NCBI GenBank assembly: GCA_036971475.1
Contig: JBAIZL010000005.1
Coordinates: forward strand, 60,823,655-60,887,654
DNA: 64,000 bases
DNA from: Prosapia bicincta
Lineage: Eukaryota > Arthropoda > Insecta > Hemiptera > Cercopidae
Reading direction: 5' to 3'
The position numbers were made by a program, and so were the translations under genes. Shown here one piece after another: positions 35,782 through 47,021 of the stretch (the first letter of the stretch is position 1; the number at the start of each line of letters is the position of its first letter). The notes under the pieces are model-generated. The model was not told the origin of the DNA, did no database searches, and saw nothing but the letters and a program-made list of their open reading frames with translations.

Positions 35782-36133
35782 CAATTCCTTCTATTAGCTT
35801 ACATTCTCCTGATATATAGCTTGTACAATTCCTTCTATTAGCTTACATTCTCCTGATATATAGCTTGTACAATTCCTTCTATTAGCTTACATTCTCCTGA
35901 TATATAGCTTGTACAATTCCTTCTATTAGCTTACATTCTCCTGATATATAGCTTGTACAATTCCTTCTATTAGCTTACATTCTCCTGATATATAGCTTGT
36001 ACAATTCCTTCTATTAGCTTACATTCTCCTGATATATAGCTTGTACAATTCCTTCTATTAGCTTACATTCTCCTGATATATAGCTTGTACAATTCCTTCT
36101 ATTAGCCTACATTCTCCTGATATATAGCTTGTA
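35782..36133. repeat. 44-bp minisatellite, exactly 8 copies
   Basis: Eight head-to-tail copies of a 44-bp unit (begins CAATTCCTTCTATTAGC, ends TATAGCTTGTA) fill 352 bp without a partial unit. The copies are identical except for one change in the last (TTAGCCTAC). A diverged single copy of the unit with its right flank lies at 62389-62445. Confidence 0.97.
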
Positions 36134-36649
36134 GAAATTTTCAATCGTTAATAAAATAAGTTTTTGTTCATCCAATCAAGTTCAAATACATTTTTTTAGC
36201 CTACAGATAATAGCAATTGATGTTGAAACAGTATTTTTCAAATATTTATTCAATAATTAAATTATAAAAATTTAAGGCTTTAGGTCGGATTCGAAGTTAG
36301 TATATTCATATTTAAAGAGTAGAGTTTTGGCACTGAACTAACTTTCTCATAACTAGAAGTGTATTTCTCATAGAAGTATATGATTTTTTCTTTTGCTCCC
36401 ATCTGGTTATCGTTGGAATCTTCATTGTACAACCTTAAATTGTTGCCATGGTTACCACAAAGTATCATAAATAATGCTCTAGGATTAAAAGTGAATGACT
36501 AAAATAAATTAAACAAACAAACTCGATTAACGATATCGAACCTTGCTTCACAAAGAAAAGGAAAGCGCAAAGAAACTACAACACAGTGAAAAATACGAAA
36601 AACAGTGTATAAATAGTAACAAACAAAAATAATAGTCCAACCTCCTCAT

Positions 36650-37060
36650 GGACACTAAACACTCATACAATAGTATGGAAAATAGCATGAGCATCGTACA
36701 CGTGCAGCAAACGCCATAAATTAAACACACTAGAACAGTATGAAATATATAGACATAGCAACACACATAAAAATTACAAATGAACAAACGCGGCACAGAT
36801 CAAACATATTTTTCGATTACATCACTTCTAACTTTCAAAAAACGGTACCAAAGAAGCACAACTGCAGCAATCCTAGCGGAAAAAATCCGAGACTGAAGAA
36901 GTCGTAAGACGAAAACGTTTCCTCCAAGAGTAAGTTGACAATTTAACAATCTTTAGTTAACAAAATGTCTGGTCGCAAGTAATATCAAAGTGTAATAAGT
37001 AATTAACAACCAGCTTGTCATGAACATCAACAAGATTTCTATATATTACTCCTCAGGCCG
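36650..37060 (+). pseudogene. Penelope-like fragment, C-terminus and tail
   Basis: The DNA matches 30265-30600 (CTCATGGACACTAAACACTCA; then ACACTAGAACAGTATGAAAT), with indels that break the frame. It ends with the TCTGGTCGCAAGT tail, followed by an inverse copy of the NLVAVHDELVV-coding stretch (36995-37045). Antisense short frames over it are not genes. Confidence 0.75.
36893..36920 (+). ncRNA. Hammerhead-like core overlapping Penelope 3' end
   Basis: Intact CTGAAGA (36893-36899), one extra A, stem II GTC/GAC with a GTAA tetraloop, intact GAAA, palindromic AACGTT and T17. I cannot pair a helix I, so this may be a coincidence of core strings or a decayed ribozyme. The copy at 20913-20940 has a G-U wobble at the matching stem position. 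Confidence 0.45.
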
Positions 37061-38488
37061 AACTGTAAAGTTGTCTCCGACCAGATTGCAACATCTACTA
37101 CATCGCTGCATTTTAATACGCCTCTGGACCGAAAGCTACATCAACTGGTCCTGGGGCAATCCACTAAAACCGATTACCTTTCAGAAGCGATATTTGGCTG
37201 TACTACAGATATCAAAGAATGAGTAAACTTGTCAAGACAAACACAAATACACAAAGTGATCTATAGCCATAGATAAACATAAAAGTTGCCCATTCTTAAG
37301 TAGGGAACAATTTCTTTTCTCTCGCTAATGTTACTGTAAAGATGCCGCCAAAAGATGTTTTTATGATAATTTTTCAAGGAAAAATGAGAATGAATAATTA
37401 TATTTGAAGATACCATATCAGACGATCCCCCGTAACAATGCAATGCAACAGGTGGCCTGCCTCGTCGCTCTAAAAGTTTCCATGATTAATGGTGTTTTAT
37501 TAAACAGCTGAGTGCGAGTTGCATTAATTAAAATGACGGATCAGCGGACGTCTCAGAGCTAATGAAGCGATCTCATCTCATTAGGCGCCCTTCTAATGTG
37601 ACAGCAGGCGTATTGTTTCGAGTTTATTAAACGTCATTACACAGATGAATGAAATTGTCTTGCAGATATTTGTCTTGTCTAAAGACTGTTTGCATTGGGA
37701 TGAAGAAAACGAATCTGTGGCTTATGTGTTGTATGAGAAAATACAGGCACATTGGTTTATTTATAGAAGTAGCATTGCACGTTGAAAGATTTTCCGTTTT
37801 AAAAACCCACATTTTGAGCTGTACAGTAATTTCTAAGATTTACAGAAATATCAACATTTCTTTTTATAGTATTGTACTGGTACAATCAATTATAATTTTT
37901 TTTTGAAAAATATAGTACGGATTAGGTAGTCTACAAACCAGTTACAAATAAATTTTATTCATTTAGCTAAACTTTAATATTGGCACACAATCGCGAGGTT
38001 AGTTGGCGGGTGGAAGCAAGATTTCGTAATTCGCCAAAACTCATTCCACGTGCAAGCACCCAACTTACACCTATTTGTAGGGATTAAATAAAAAAAAAAC
38101 ACAACGATCGACATAACGCGACACTATCGAATATACTCAGAAGTGAACATATGAGGGAACACATACAATGAGCTACGCTACATGGACTGGACGAGTTCCA
38201 AGCGACGCGACGGTCCTGTGCATAATCATATATCTCTGATACAGCTTCAGAGGTGCCGGACGCTGGACTTATTGTTAAACCAGAAACTCTAGGGAGTTGT
38301 TATGAATGCTTGTAGCCTAACCCAGTTATTCAGGAGCCAACACAAGCTACTTCCAAGCTATGAGAGGAACGTAAAATGGGATACTTGATGAATGTATTAT
38401 CAAGTAATATAGGTAACTAAGGAATGAGTTTTGAACTAAGTAATATTCTCTAACATTTTAAAATATTAATTTTCTCTAAAAATCAGAA
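37061..38488. other. HCN intron with a less AT-rich block
   Basis: No gene found. The stretch 37480-37640 is notably richer in G and C than its surroundings and has several TAAT and ATTA cores; it is described as a finding. A second mixed block is at 37980-38340. Confidence 0.4.
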
Positions 38489-39995
38489 TATAGTAGAGTG
38501 AAGTAGCCTAATTTGGGGAGGTATTTTTAGGGGACCATAACTTTCATAAAAATGCTGTTTTGGTTCTTTATTGTACAATATATCAATACAAGAACTATTT
38601 TAGTACTCTTTTTCATGATTAAAATACAAATAAACAAAATATTTGTTGCGTAATTATAAACAAAAAAATGGGTGCCTAATTTGCGGAGGTATTTTTAAGG
38701 GACCATAACTTTCATAAAAATGCTGTTTTGGTTCTTTATTGTACAATATATCAATACAAGAACTATTTTAGTACTCTTTTTCATGATTAAAATACAAATA
38801 AACAAAATATTTGTTGCGTAATTATAAACAAAAAAATGGATGCCTAATTTGCGGAGGTATTTTTAAGGGACCATAACTTTCATAAAAATGCTGTTTTGGT
38901 TCTTTATTGTACAATATATCAATACACGATTTATTTTAGTACTCTTTTTCATGATTGAAATACAAATAAACAAAATATTTGTTGATTAATTATAAACAAA
39001 AAAATGGGTGCCTAATTTGCGGAGGTATTTTTAGGGGACCATAACTTTCATAAAAATGTTGTTTAGATTCTTTATTGTACAATATATCAATACACGATTA
39101 ATTTTAGTACTCTTTTTCATGATTGAAATACAAATAAACAAAATATTTGTTGATTAATTATAAACAAAAAAATGGGTGCCTAATTTGCGGAGGTATTTTT
39201 AGGGGACCATAACTTTCATAAAAATGTTGTTTAGATTCTTTATTGTACAATATATAAATACAAGATTTATTTATTACTCTTTTTCATGATTGAAATACAA
39301 ATAAACAAAATATTTGTTGATTAATTATAAACAAAAAAATGGGTGCCTAATTTGTGGAGGTATTTTTAGGGGACCATAACTTTCATAAAAATGTTGTTTA
39401 GATTCTTTATTGTACAATATATCAATACAAGATTTATTTATTACTCTTTTTCATGATTGAAATACAAATAAACAAAATATTTGTTGATTAATTATAAAAA
39501 AAAAAAATGGCAGCCTATTTTGGGGTGCTGATAAAAATACATTATGCCATATGGGAAAATGTAAAAGTATGGAAAATAAAAAAAGCTTTTAATAATATAT
39601 TTTTAGAGCATTAAGCTTTAATGTAAAAAAATGAAGTTTGTTACTAAGACTTAATAGGAACTTTGACAAGTTTAAATCCGTTGTAAGTCATTTAAGTTAA
39701 TGCAAAGTTCAACAATTATTTTTCATTTTCTTTTTATTACTTTACTGTTTTGGCACAAGACTCACAAACAAATACAGTAACAGATGATCTATGAGGCTTG
39801 TCCCCTGATTTGGCAACTTGTACTCGGTTGAGTTTCTTGTGCATCACTTGGAGTTAATAGGTCGTTTGCTCTTGGTTGTTGACGCAAAAGAAAACCTGCA
39901 GGCCCAAATCTTTACTTGTCCATTGGGAAGAGAGAGGTTGTTTGAAACCATCCCCAAATCAAGAACCTCCTCAAGTTAGGCCCCTTTGCTCTATA
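38489..39995. mobile_element. Candidate TIR element carrying a 168-bp tandem array
   Basis: The left end (TATAGTAGAGTGAAGTAGCC, continuing TAATTTGGGGAGGT) resembles the inverse of the right end (TATAGAGCAAAGGGGCCTAA, continuing CTTGAGGAGGT) over about 34 bp. Between them are the 168-bp repeats and about 480 bp of unique sequence without a gene. It may be a non-autonomous DNA transposon whose interior was amplified; no clear target duplication was found. Confidence 0.5.
38506..39512. repeat. 168-bp tandem repeat, 6 copies
   Basis: GCCTAATTT starts at 38506, 38674, 38842, 39010, 39178, 39345 and (decayed) 39513, so the period is 168 with one 167. The first three copies share GTTGCGTAATTA and the last three GTTGATTAATTA, so neighbouring copies are most alike, as expected from unequal exchange. 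Confidence 0.97.
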
Positions 39996-40208
39996 CTTTA
40001 AGGGCATTTTAGATATCAATTATTCTCTAAAAGAAATATTTAAGTATGGCGTGGTCTCTATAAAGCATATTAGAGTATGGAATGCACTATAGAAACACGA
40101 TTTAAATATGGAATATACTTAACATGACATAGTTAAGTACTCTAGGTAAACCCATTTCAAAGAATTCGTTCATATTCAATAAAATGGCGTACTAAATTAA
40201 TTTATAAA

Positions 40209-40310
40209 ATACTCTCTACAAATACATTTTAAAGTAGATAATTCTGTTTACTACAAATACATTTTAAATTAGATAATTCTGTCTACTACAAATACATTTT
40301 AAAGTATGAA
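40209..40310. repeat. 34-bp tandem repeat, about 3 copies
   Basis: CTACAAATACATTTTAAA(G/T)T recurs three times with a period of about 34 bp. The flanks up to 40530 show no gene. Confidence 0.85.
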
Positions 40311-40577
40311 AAACTCTTTATTCCTACAGATAAGTTTTAAACGGCTGAATATTTTTTTAAATACTCAAAGTAAAAAGAGATATTTTTACTGCGTTTTAAT
40401 AAAGCCATCACAAAGTTACAGTCGTCTCCGTACGATGGCGCTGAGCACCTGCGTTCAAACTGGACTGTGCCACCTGCTACCGGCCAAGTGACTCGCTGAC
40501 CACGATATTTCATAAAGCATATTGTAAACTAAAAAAAATAAAGACATACACAAAACTCACAAATTAATCATTTATTA

Positions 40578-40620
40578 ACTCATACGCGTTTTAATGACAA
40601 AGTCATCATCATCAGTGAGT
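40578..40620 (-). ncRNA. Hammerhead ribozyme, left arm, one core change
   Basis: Helix I ACTCA/TGAGT, core CTGATGA, one extra T, stem GATGAC/GTCATT with TTT loop, then AAAAC where GAAAC is expected (G12 to A), helix III AC/GT, A17. The G12 change should inactivate it. Confidence 0.7.
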
Positions 40621-40651
40621 CTACTACAAACTCCAACTTACAACTCTAGAG

Positions 40652-41433
40652 CAGTGGCGGCTCCTGCCCAATTACATTGGTGGGGTCATGACAAGGGGTC
40701 TCCCCAGATTTACGAGGTGCGGAGAAAATTTTGAAATTTGATACCCATTTAACTCGTTTTATATTCTAAGCACCTACAACTTTTATTAAGTTATACTTAT
40801 TGATTAATATATTAACATTGCTATAACTAATAGACGTATTACGGTGTGATTTACGAAATGTTGCTAGGTTGGGTAGTTAAGTGATTGCCTATTGGTGGCT
40901 AAAGCGTCGGGTACTCAACGAGTAGTGTGAATCATGTTTTACTTTTAAGAGTATATTAGGCCACTGTGTATGCGCATCAAAGGATCTATAAATGGAAACA
41001 ATACTTATCTAGTACACAAATATTAGTCTTTAAAATGAGTTTAACAGAGTAGTTTCATAAACGCATATTATTATTAAATATAAAATTTGATTTGTTTACT
41101 TTGAGTCAAACGCAGCAACATTTATTTGTGAGAACATACAACGACGGGACTCCATCCCAGGCCACCGTAACAATCGCATTGAGTGACGTCACCGCACGGT
41201 TTTGGCTGTTTCAGCTTATTCCATGTACACTCAATGCACTAGTCTGGGGCTCTCTGCTGTGAGCCCCGCGCTAATTTCGTGCGTCAACTGCTAAATATTT
41301 TATGGTTTTAACATTACTTAAATAATTCTAAGCTCTTCATAACCTAATTTAAGATAAATGAATATTAATTAAAATTTAGTTTTTGTAATTGGGAGGGCTG
41401 CGCCCCAGAGCCCTTTTGGAGAAACCGCCACTG
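40652..41433. mobile_element. Non-autonomous hAT element
   Basis: Ends are CAGTGGCGG and CCGCCACTG, flanked by the perfect 8-bp target duplication CTCTAGAG (40644-40651 and 41434-41441). 782 bp with no transposase remnant that I can see. The terminal sequence and 8-bp duplication are those of hAT elements. It must depend on another element's transposase. It inserted after the foldback was in place. Confidence 0.92.
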
Positions 41434-41483
41434 CTCTAGAGAGTTGTAGAGCAACTTACATAGTTGGAGTTTGCAGTAGTAAC

Positions 41484-41526
41484 ACTCACTGATGACGATG
41501 ACTTTGTCATTGAAACGCGTATGAGT
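41484..41526 (+). ncRNA. Hammerhead ribozyme, complete core
   Basis: Helix I ACTCA/TGAGT (5 bp), intact CTGATGA at 41489-41495, one extra C, stem II GATGAC/GTCATT (6 bp, one G-U) with a TTT loop, intact GAAAC, minimal helix III AC/GT around GC, and A17 at 41521 as the cleavage-site base. Every conserved core residue is present. This and the minus copy at 26187-26230 are the best ribozyme candidates here. Confidence 0.78.
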
Positions 41527-42339
41527 TAATTAATGATTAATTTGTTAGTTTTAAGTATGTTTTTATTTGTTTTAACACAACCTTACAAGCTAAGCTCAAA
41601 GAATAGTTGTATGCATATTGTAGACTATTTTATGTTACAATAAGGCAACGCTTTTGTTTTAGCATTCACTGTAACATATTAATATTTCCATATTTCAAAG
41701 TGGGTAATCTAACCTACTTAACAGTTGTCATTTTTATCAATTGTTCTGTTTTTACATAAGAAAAACATTTAAACGAGTAAACCGAACTCTTGTTCCATAA
41801 TAATGAGAGTTTTTACCTTTGACTTTTGAAAAAGTAGTTGATTTTGCAACAAAAATGAAAAAAAATTGTATAAAAAATAGTGAACTGTCGTCATTACAGT
41901 CATAATCGATATTGGCAAAACATTGTAGGCCTACCAGTCAATAAAAATTATAATTGGCAAAAATCTCAGGAATACAAAAAACAATAAAACTTGTTACTGA
42001 CATCGGAAATATTTGAATCTTTTTGAAAAAAAGAGAAAAATAATTTTACACCTCAACTCACACAAAACCATTTAATATATTGGCCTTTTGTAAATTAGTG
42101 ATCTTTTGCACTAAGATAGAATATTGCTACTATGTATCCAGTTGGGATGGTTTTGGTTACACAAAGAAATAAAATAACGTTTGGTAAGATAAACAAACTT
42201 GTTGACAAGTAAAGTATGTTTCAGTTTTTATACTTTTGTATCGCCGTACGGAACAAGGAGGCCGTGTTTAACGCTTTCAACTCTTTCTCCTGCATTAGTA
42301 AACATTATTTTGTTTTAAAAGCAAAATATATTAAAGCCA

Positions 42340-42800
42340 TACTTGTAGCTTAAATACTTGTATATATAAAAACCATACTTGTGTATATAAATACTTGTAT
42401 ATATAAAGCCATACTTGTGTATATAAATACTTGTATATATAAAGCCATACTTGTGTATATAAATACTTGTATATATAAAAACCATACTTGTGTATATAAA
42501 TACTTGTATATATAAAGCCATACTTGTGTATATAAATACTTGTATATATAAAGCCATACTTGTGTATATAAATACTTGTATATATAAAGCCATACTTGTG
42601 TATATAAATACTTGTATATATAAAGCCATACTTGTGTATATAAATACTTGTATATATAAAAACCATACTTGTGTATATAAATACTTGTATATATAAAGCC
42701 ATACTTGTGTATATAAATACTTGTATATATAAAAACCATACTTGTGTATATAAATACTTGTATATATAAAGCCATACTTGTGTATATAAATACTTGTAGC
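42340..42800. repeat. 37-38-bp minisatellite, about 12 copies
   Basis: The unit CATACTTGTGTATATAAATA plus CTTGTATATATAAA(GC or AAAC) is repeated about 12 times; the two unit ends (37 or 38 bp) alternate irregularly. Open frames on both strands arise from the repeat and are not genes. Confidence 0.96.
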
Positions 42801-45800
42801 TATTGTAATGCTCTGTTTTACACAAAAATATAAATTTTAATAAAGTTTTGTATGTTGTGAAGAAAAGTTATGGTTTTCAAAATTATAAATTTATGGGGCT
42901 TCACCATCAAGCTGAGTTTCTGAAGACCTTTCGTATAGTCAGGTATATTTTACCAATATAGATTAAGTCTAAATTGTCGATAGATAAAAACACCTTATGA
43001 AATTTAGAATATAGTAGCTTCGATTTTCAAGTATTAACCTGAAAGTATGAATTTGAGATGGATTTGGGGAGGCTGTAAGAGAAAACGTAAGGTTTTTGAA
43101 GGATATTCGTGTCCAGTACTGTTTTACCATATTGCAAAAATCACATTTCCCGAAATAGCTTTGAACTTTATTAATCCAGCGTAAATCTTTATTAATTGAA
43201 GGACCAGAGAGATAACCTTTATTGACCGATGGACGAGGTGGAAGTAGGTATGGTTTAGGTAGAGTATTACTCTTGTATCTGATGTTTGGCGAAGTTTCCT
43301 AGGCGAGTAAGTTAACGGGCCGTTTTAGCTATAATAGAATTGTGTACCACAGATATTCAGACTCAAATTATTCCATATTACATAATAATGTGACTTAATA
43401 ATGCAGTCCGTGCCAGTCCAACCACAAACTCAATAACGGTTCGCCAAGTGTAAACACATTATGCACGGTCTGGCCCTCTTATAAAGCGATATTCGACAGC
43501 TAATGGGATTTTATAAAACCCAAACTAGTGTAAACACATGTATGCCTTTTCAACATAAGCGGAAAATATTTTAATATTAAACTTAATACTTGATATTAAA
43601 CTTAAGAGGTTAATTTTAAACTCTACGTACAAACTCCCAGATACAAGTGGCATTGTCTATTAAAAATATGGTACAAGGAAAGCTTATAAGTTATCCTTAT
43701 ACAAACTTTGAAGAAGGAGCATTAGTAATAACTCGAACCACAGTTCACAGATGAGAACCACAGTTCACAGATGAATTCTTTTCTCAATCAATCGTATATT
43801 GTATCCGAAAGAAAAGCTACTCTGCATTGACTAGTAGTTGACTTGCCAGATGACCAAAGTGCCCACAAGAAACGATCATAACCCTGCAATGTCACACTAA
43901 GACTCTGCAGTCACTCAGGATATGGATGAGAAGCTCGTTACAACTGGAAGATAATTTTCCCCTGCTCTCATTTAGGTTTGGTCGATATTTTCTGTCACGG
44001 CGATTTGTCACTGATATGAGTTTGTTCCTGGTGGTACCAGTGACAAAATTTGAAAATTTTGGATGACAGATCCAGTGATAATGGATCGATCGGAAGTTGC
44101 CTCTGTTGTGATTGGACAAAACGTCGCAGTCACTGAATGAAACGGTGTCATTGGTTGATTAGTCACTGTCACTGGTTTTGCTCTTACCGCTCGGCTCTCG
44201 GCATCGATTATCGTGCAGTGTCGTTGACCGAAGGCGAGAGAGGGTATCTCCGTTGTGATAGGGTATAATGTCGCTGTCGCGACTGAAAAGTTACTGATAT
44301 TTTACTACAGTTGTCATTGGTTGATTTGTCGCTGTCACTGGTTCTAGTCATTTAAGTCGTGTGGGTGGTCGATTTGTGTCAGGTTTCAAGATGACAGTGT
44401 TGTGTAACAGTTGACGCTATTTCGCACTCGGTAGTTTGTTTCACCAGTGTGGTATTCCTCCCTGTTATTGGCACATACAGAGCAGTCTCAGTATCCCTTG
44501 TCACCGGTGAAAGACACTGATCCAAACCGGGCGCTGTCACTAAAATCACCGATCCGTTAAAGTTACTGGATTGTCCGCCCCTACTCTCATTACCAGGAAG
44601 TCATTATATCTTTCCCTTAGTTTTAACTTATCCCTAATATCCCTTTAATCCCTAATTTATCTACAGCGCCTTATATGTTTGCTTAGAAATTAGTGTGACA
44701 CTCAGATGCGCCTTTATGATCTCACTGTATCGTAATAAGCATTCACATTGCCATTATCCCTCCTAAGCCAATTGCAGAGGGTTATATCCCTATCTTAATC
44801 ATAACTATATAGGCCTACACAACCCTTTCTCTTATTTGGAGACGATAATAGTCATGCGGGATAGTCGTCTTAAAACTACAAAAACTACAACTGGGTATAT
44901 CCTAGTCCAAGAGATAGTGAATAGAAGATGGCCAACGTAAACTCCGTGCGCACTTCTGGATAAAGACAAGTCGTGTATTGTAAAACAAGGATTGATGTAA
45001 GGGTTATTCGACGAACGATTGATCCATGAGTTATAAGGTTTCCTACAGAGCAGAATAGTGGCAAAAATAACATAAAGAGGGGGAAAACGTTCAGTTTCAC
45101 AAAGAGTCAAGAATAATCTTTTTCTTTATTATTATTGAAAAAAAGAACACACAAATTAATTTCTAAAATTTTAAATTCATTTGATTATATTAATAAATTT
45201 TACTTTAAAATTAAATATTCCGATGCTGTCACATTTATTCGATGCTTGAATTAAAATTATATTATAAAATAATGGAAATATTTTAACAAGGTCATGCAAA
45301 GCAGAAACAGGACTCATCAGCTAAAAAGTTCAGGTATAAATTGAAGTATGCCCTACGAATTCCAAAGGAGAGAAGTGAAGTATTTTTAAAAACAAGATAT
45401 ATAGAAACAAATTTTTTAAAGTTAATTCCTACTGAGATCAACACATTTTAAAAACTTTGAGTTATTTTTTATTATATAATTACAATTAATATAAATAAGT
45501 ATATACATATGACAGAATCAAAATAGAAAGTTAATTTCCTTGAAATTTTCCATTTTACAATTTATACATTATATGGTGTTGGACTATTATTTTTATTTGT
45601 TACTATTTCTTCGCTTTCTTTTTTTCGTTTCTAATTTATGAAATTGATGGCCTGTAACTTCTCGTCCTTGTAACCATCTCTTGTAAAGCTTCACTATTGC
45701 AAGGAATTTTTCTCTTATAACTTTTTATATACACTTTAAGTAATCGATTTCTAGCCATGGGAAAGTTGTCTGAGTGTCAAAGAGCTGGATTCCAAACATG

Positions 45801-46157
45801 TAGTTCCTCAGCTCGAATCCGACTTGAACATCAAATTTTTAAATTTAAATTAAGGAATAAATATTTGAAAAAAATATGTTAACAACAATTGCCAACCACT
45901 ATAAGTTAAACAAAATTTATTTGATTTTGATTGGATGAATAGAAACGTATTTTATTAACTATTGAAAATGTTTACAAGATATACATAAGGAGAATATGAG
46001 CTAATACCAAGAATTGAAAAATAAACGTTAAGCTAAGAATCTGACAGATCTTGGAATAAACTAGGCACTTTATAATGACCACAAGAAAAATGTATCCTTC
46101 AACAAGACTTGGGATATTATAATGAAACTTGGTTAAAGTTTATAGAATTACGAGACT
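42801..46157. other. HCN intron; GTCACTG-rich block at 43970-44590
   Basis: No gene found. The sequence between about 43970 and 44590 is less AT-rich and has GTCACTG or close variants many times on one strand (see findings). A 19-bp direct duplication (GAACCACAGTTCACAGATGA) is at 43735-43774. A tRNA-like B box (GCTCGAATCCGAC) lies at 45811-45823 without a full tRNA. Confidence 0.45.
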
Positions 46158-46165
46158 CCCTATTC

Positions 46166-47013
46166 CAGGGGTTCTCAACCTTTTAGGCTCTGAGCCCCCC
46201 TTCACACTTTGGTGTGAGGTCACGCCTCCCTTCACGGATCAAGTTAATTTAGACTTATATATGATAAATTTACTTACAATATGTTTAAGTAATAACCAGA
46301 AAAATGTTCGCTACTTTTGTAGTGCTAGTGTGAGGGCTGGCACTGTTTCTCGTTAACTATTTTTTGTAAGTTTGGATGAAATTTTGACAAAGAACACCGC
46401 AGGTCACTTTTCACATCTAGTCTGGCTCGATATTTAGATTTTATATTAGCCAGGGCTGAAAATCCTGTCTCGCATAGATAAGTTGATGAAAATTGTACAA
46501 GCAACTTGACTGCCTCCATTGCTGCTTCTGAGTAAACAGAAAGATATATTAGCCAGAAATCTTCGAGATCCATGTTTGAGAAATCCAATTTAGCTTTGGA
46601 ATCACAATGCAAGTCAATTGTTTGTTCTTGAATGTGATCAGGAGGTATATCAATGTTGGTTTGAAAGGGGTCTCTTGTTAACTTGAATTCCCAGTTTTCC
46701 GAGCTTATATCTGGGAAATAGGCTCCAATTTTGTTCTTCAGAGACAACAAATGCTCAGATATTAGGTCCTTCATTTTATTTACTAGGTATTTTGGAAGAC
46801 TTTGGGTATCATCGACGAGATTTTGGAAAGGAAGAAAAGTTCGTTGAGTAAAGAAATAGAGCTTTATAGCTCTATTAAGCTATAAAGAAATTTCAATGAT
46901 TGTGTTTTTGTGTCCAACATAAAATTCAATTTTTTAAAAAAGTTGTTGACGCCTCCCCTGGAATTCTTCTACGCCTCCCCAGGGAGGCGCGCCCCCCAGG
47001 TTGAGAACCGCTG
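46166..47013 (-). mobile_element. hAT element, internally deleted
   Basis: Ends CAGGGGTTCTCAACC and, inverted, CAGCGGTTCTCAACC, flanked by a perfect 8-bp duplication CCCTATTC (46158-46165 and 47014-47021). 848 bp long, with the C-terminus of a hAT transposase on the minus strand. Too short to encode a whole transposase. Confidence 0.93.
46325..46774 (-). pseudogene. hAT transposase C-terminal region
   Basis: 149 codons open on the minus strand, ending at the stop near 46355. STYLCETGFSALANIKSKYR followed by ARLDVKSDLRCSLSKFHPNL is the hAT C-terminal dimerisation region, of the type found in ZBED5/FAM200-like proteins. The DNA-binding BED domain and the catalytic core are missing, so it is a deletion remnant. 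The methionine at its start is internal to the original protein. Confidence 0.88.
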
Positions 47014-47021
47014 CCCTATTC

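Larger units (their letters stand above)
40531..41575. repeat. Foldback with divergent hammerheads, split by a hAT element
   Basis: Left arm 40531-40651 and right arm about 41442-41575 are inverted copies. Each has a hammerhead motif reading outward. The centre of the palindrome is occupied by a 782-bp hAT-type element with its 8-bp target duplication; without it the arms would be almost adjacent, as in the 26137-26360 hairpin. Confidence 0.92.

Noticed and set aside
35782..36133. CRISPR-like regular array
   Set aside because: The copies are contiguous, without unique spacers, in a eukaryotic intron; it is a minisatellite.
42315..42825. Several overlapping frames of 68-164 residues
   Set aside because: Products of the 37-38-bp minisatellite; all frames show the same repeating peptide.
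44832..45110. 92-residue minus-strand frame
   Set aside because: No domain, no splice context matching the channel, and an overlapping frame of similar length.
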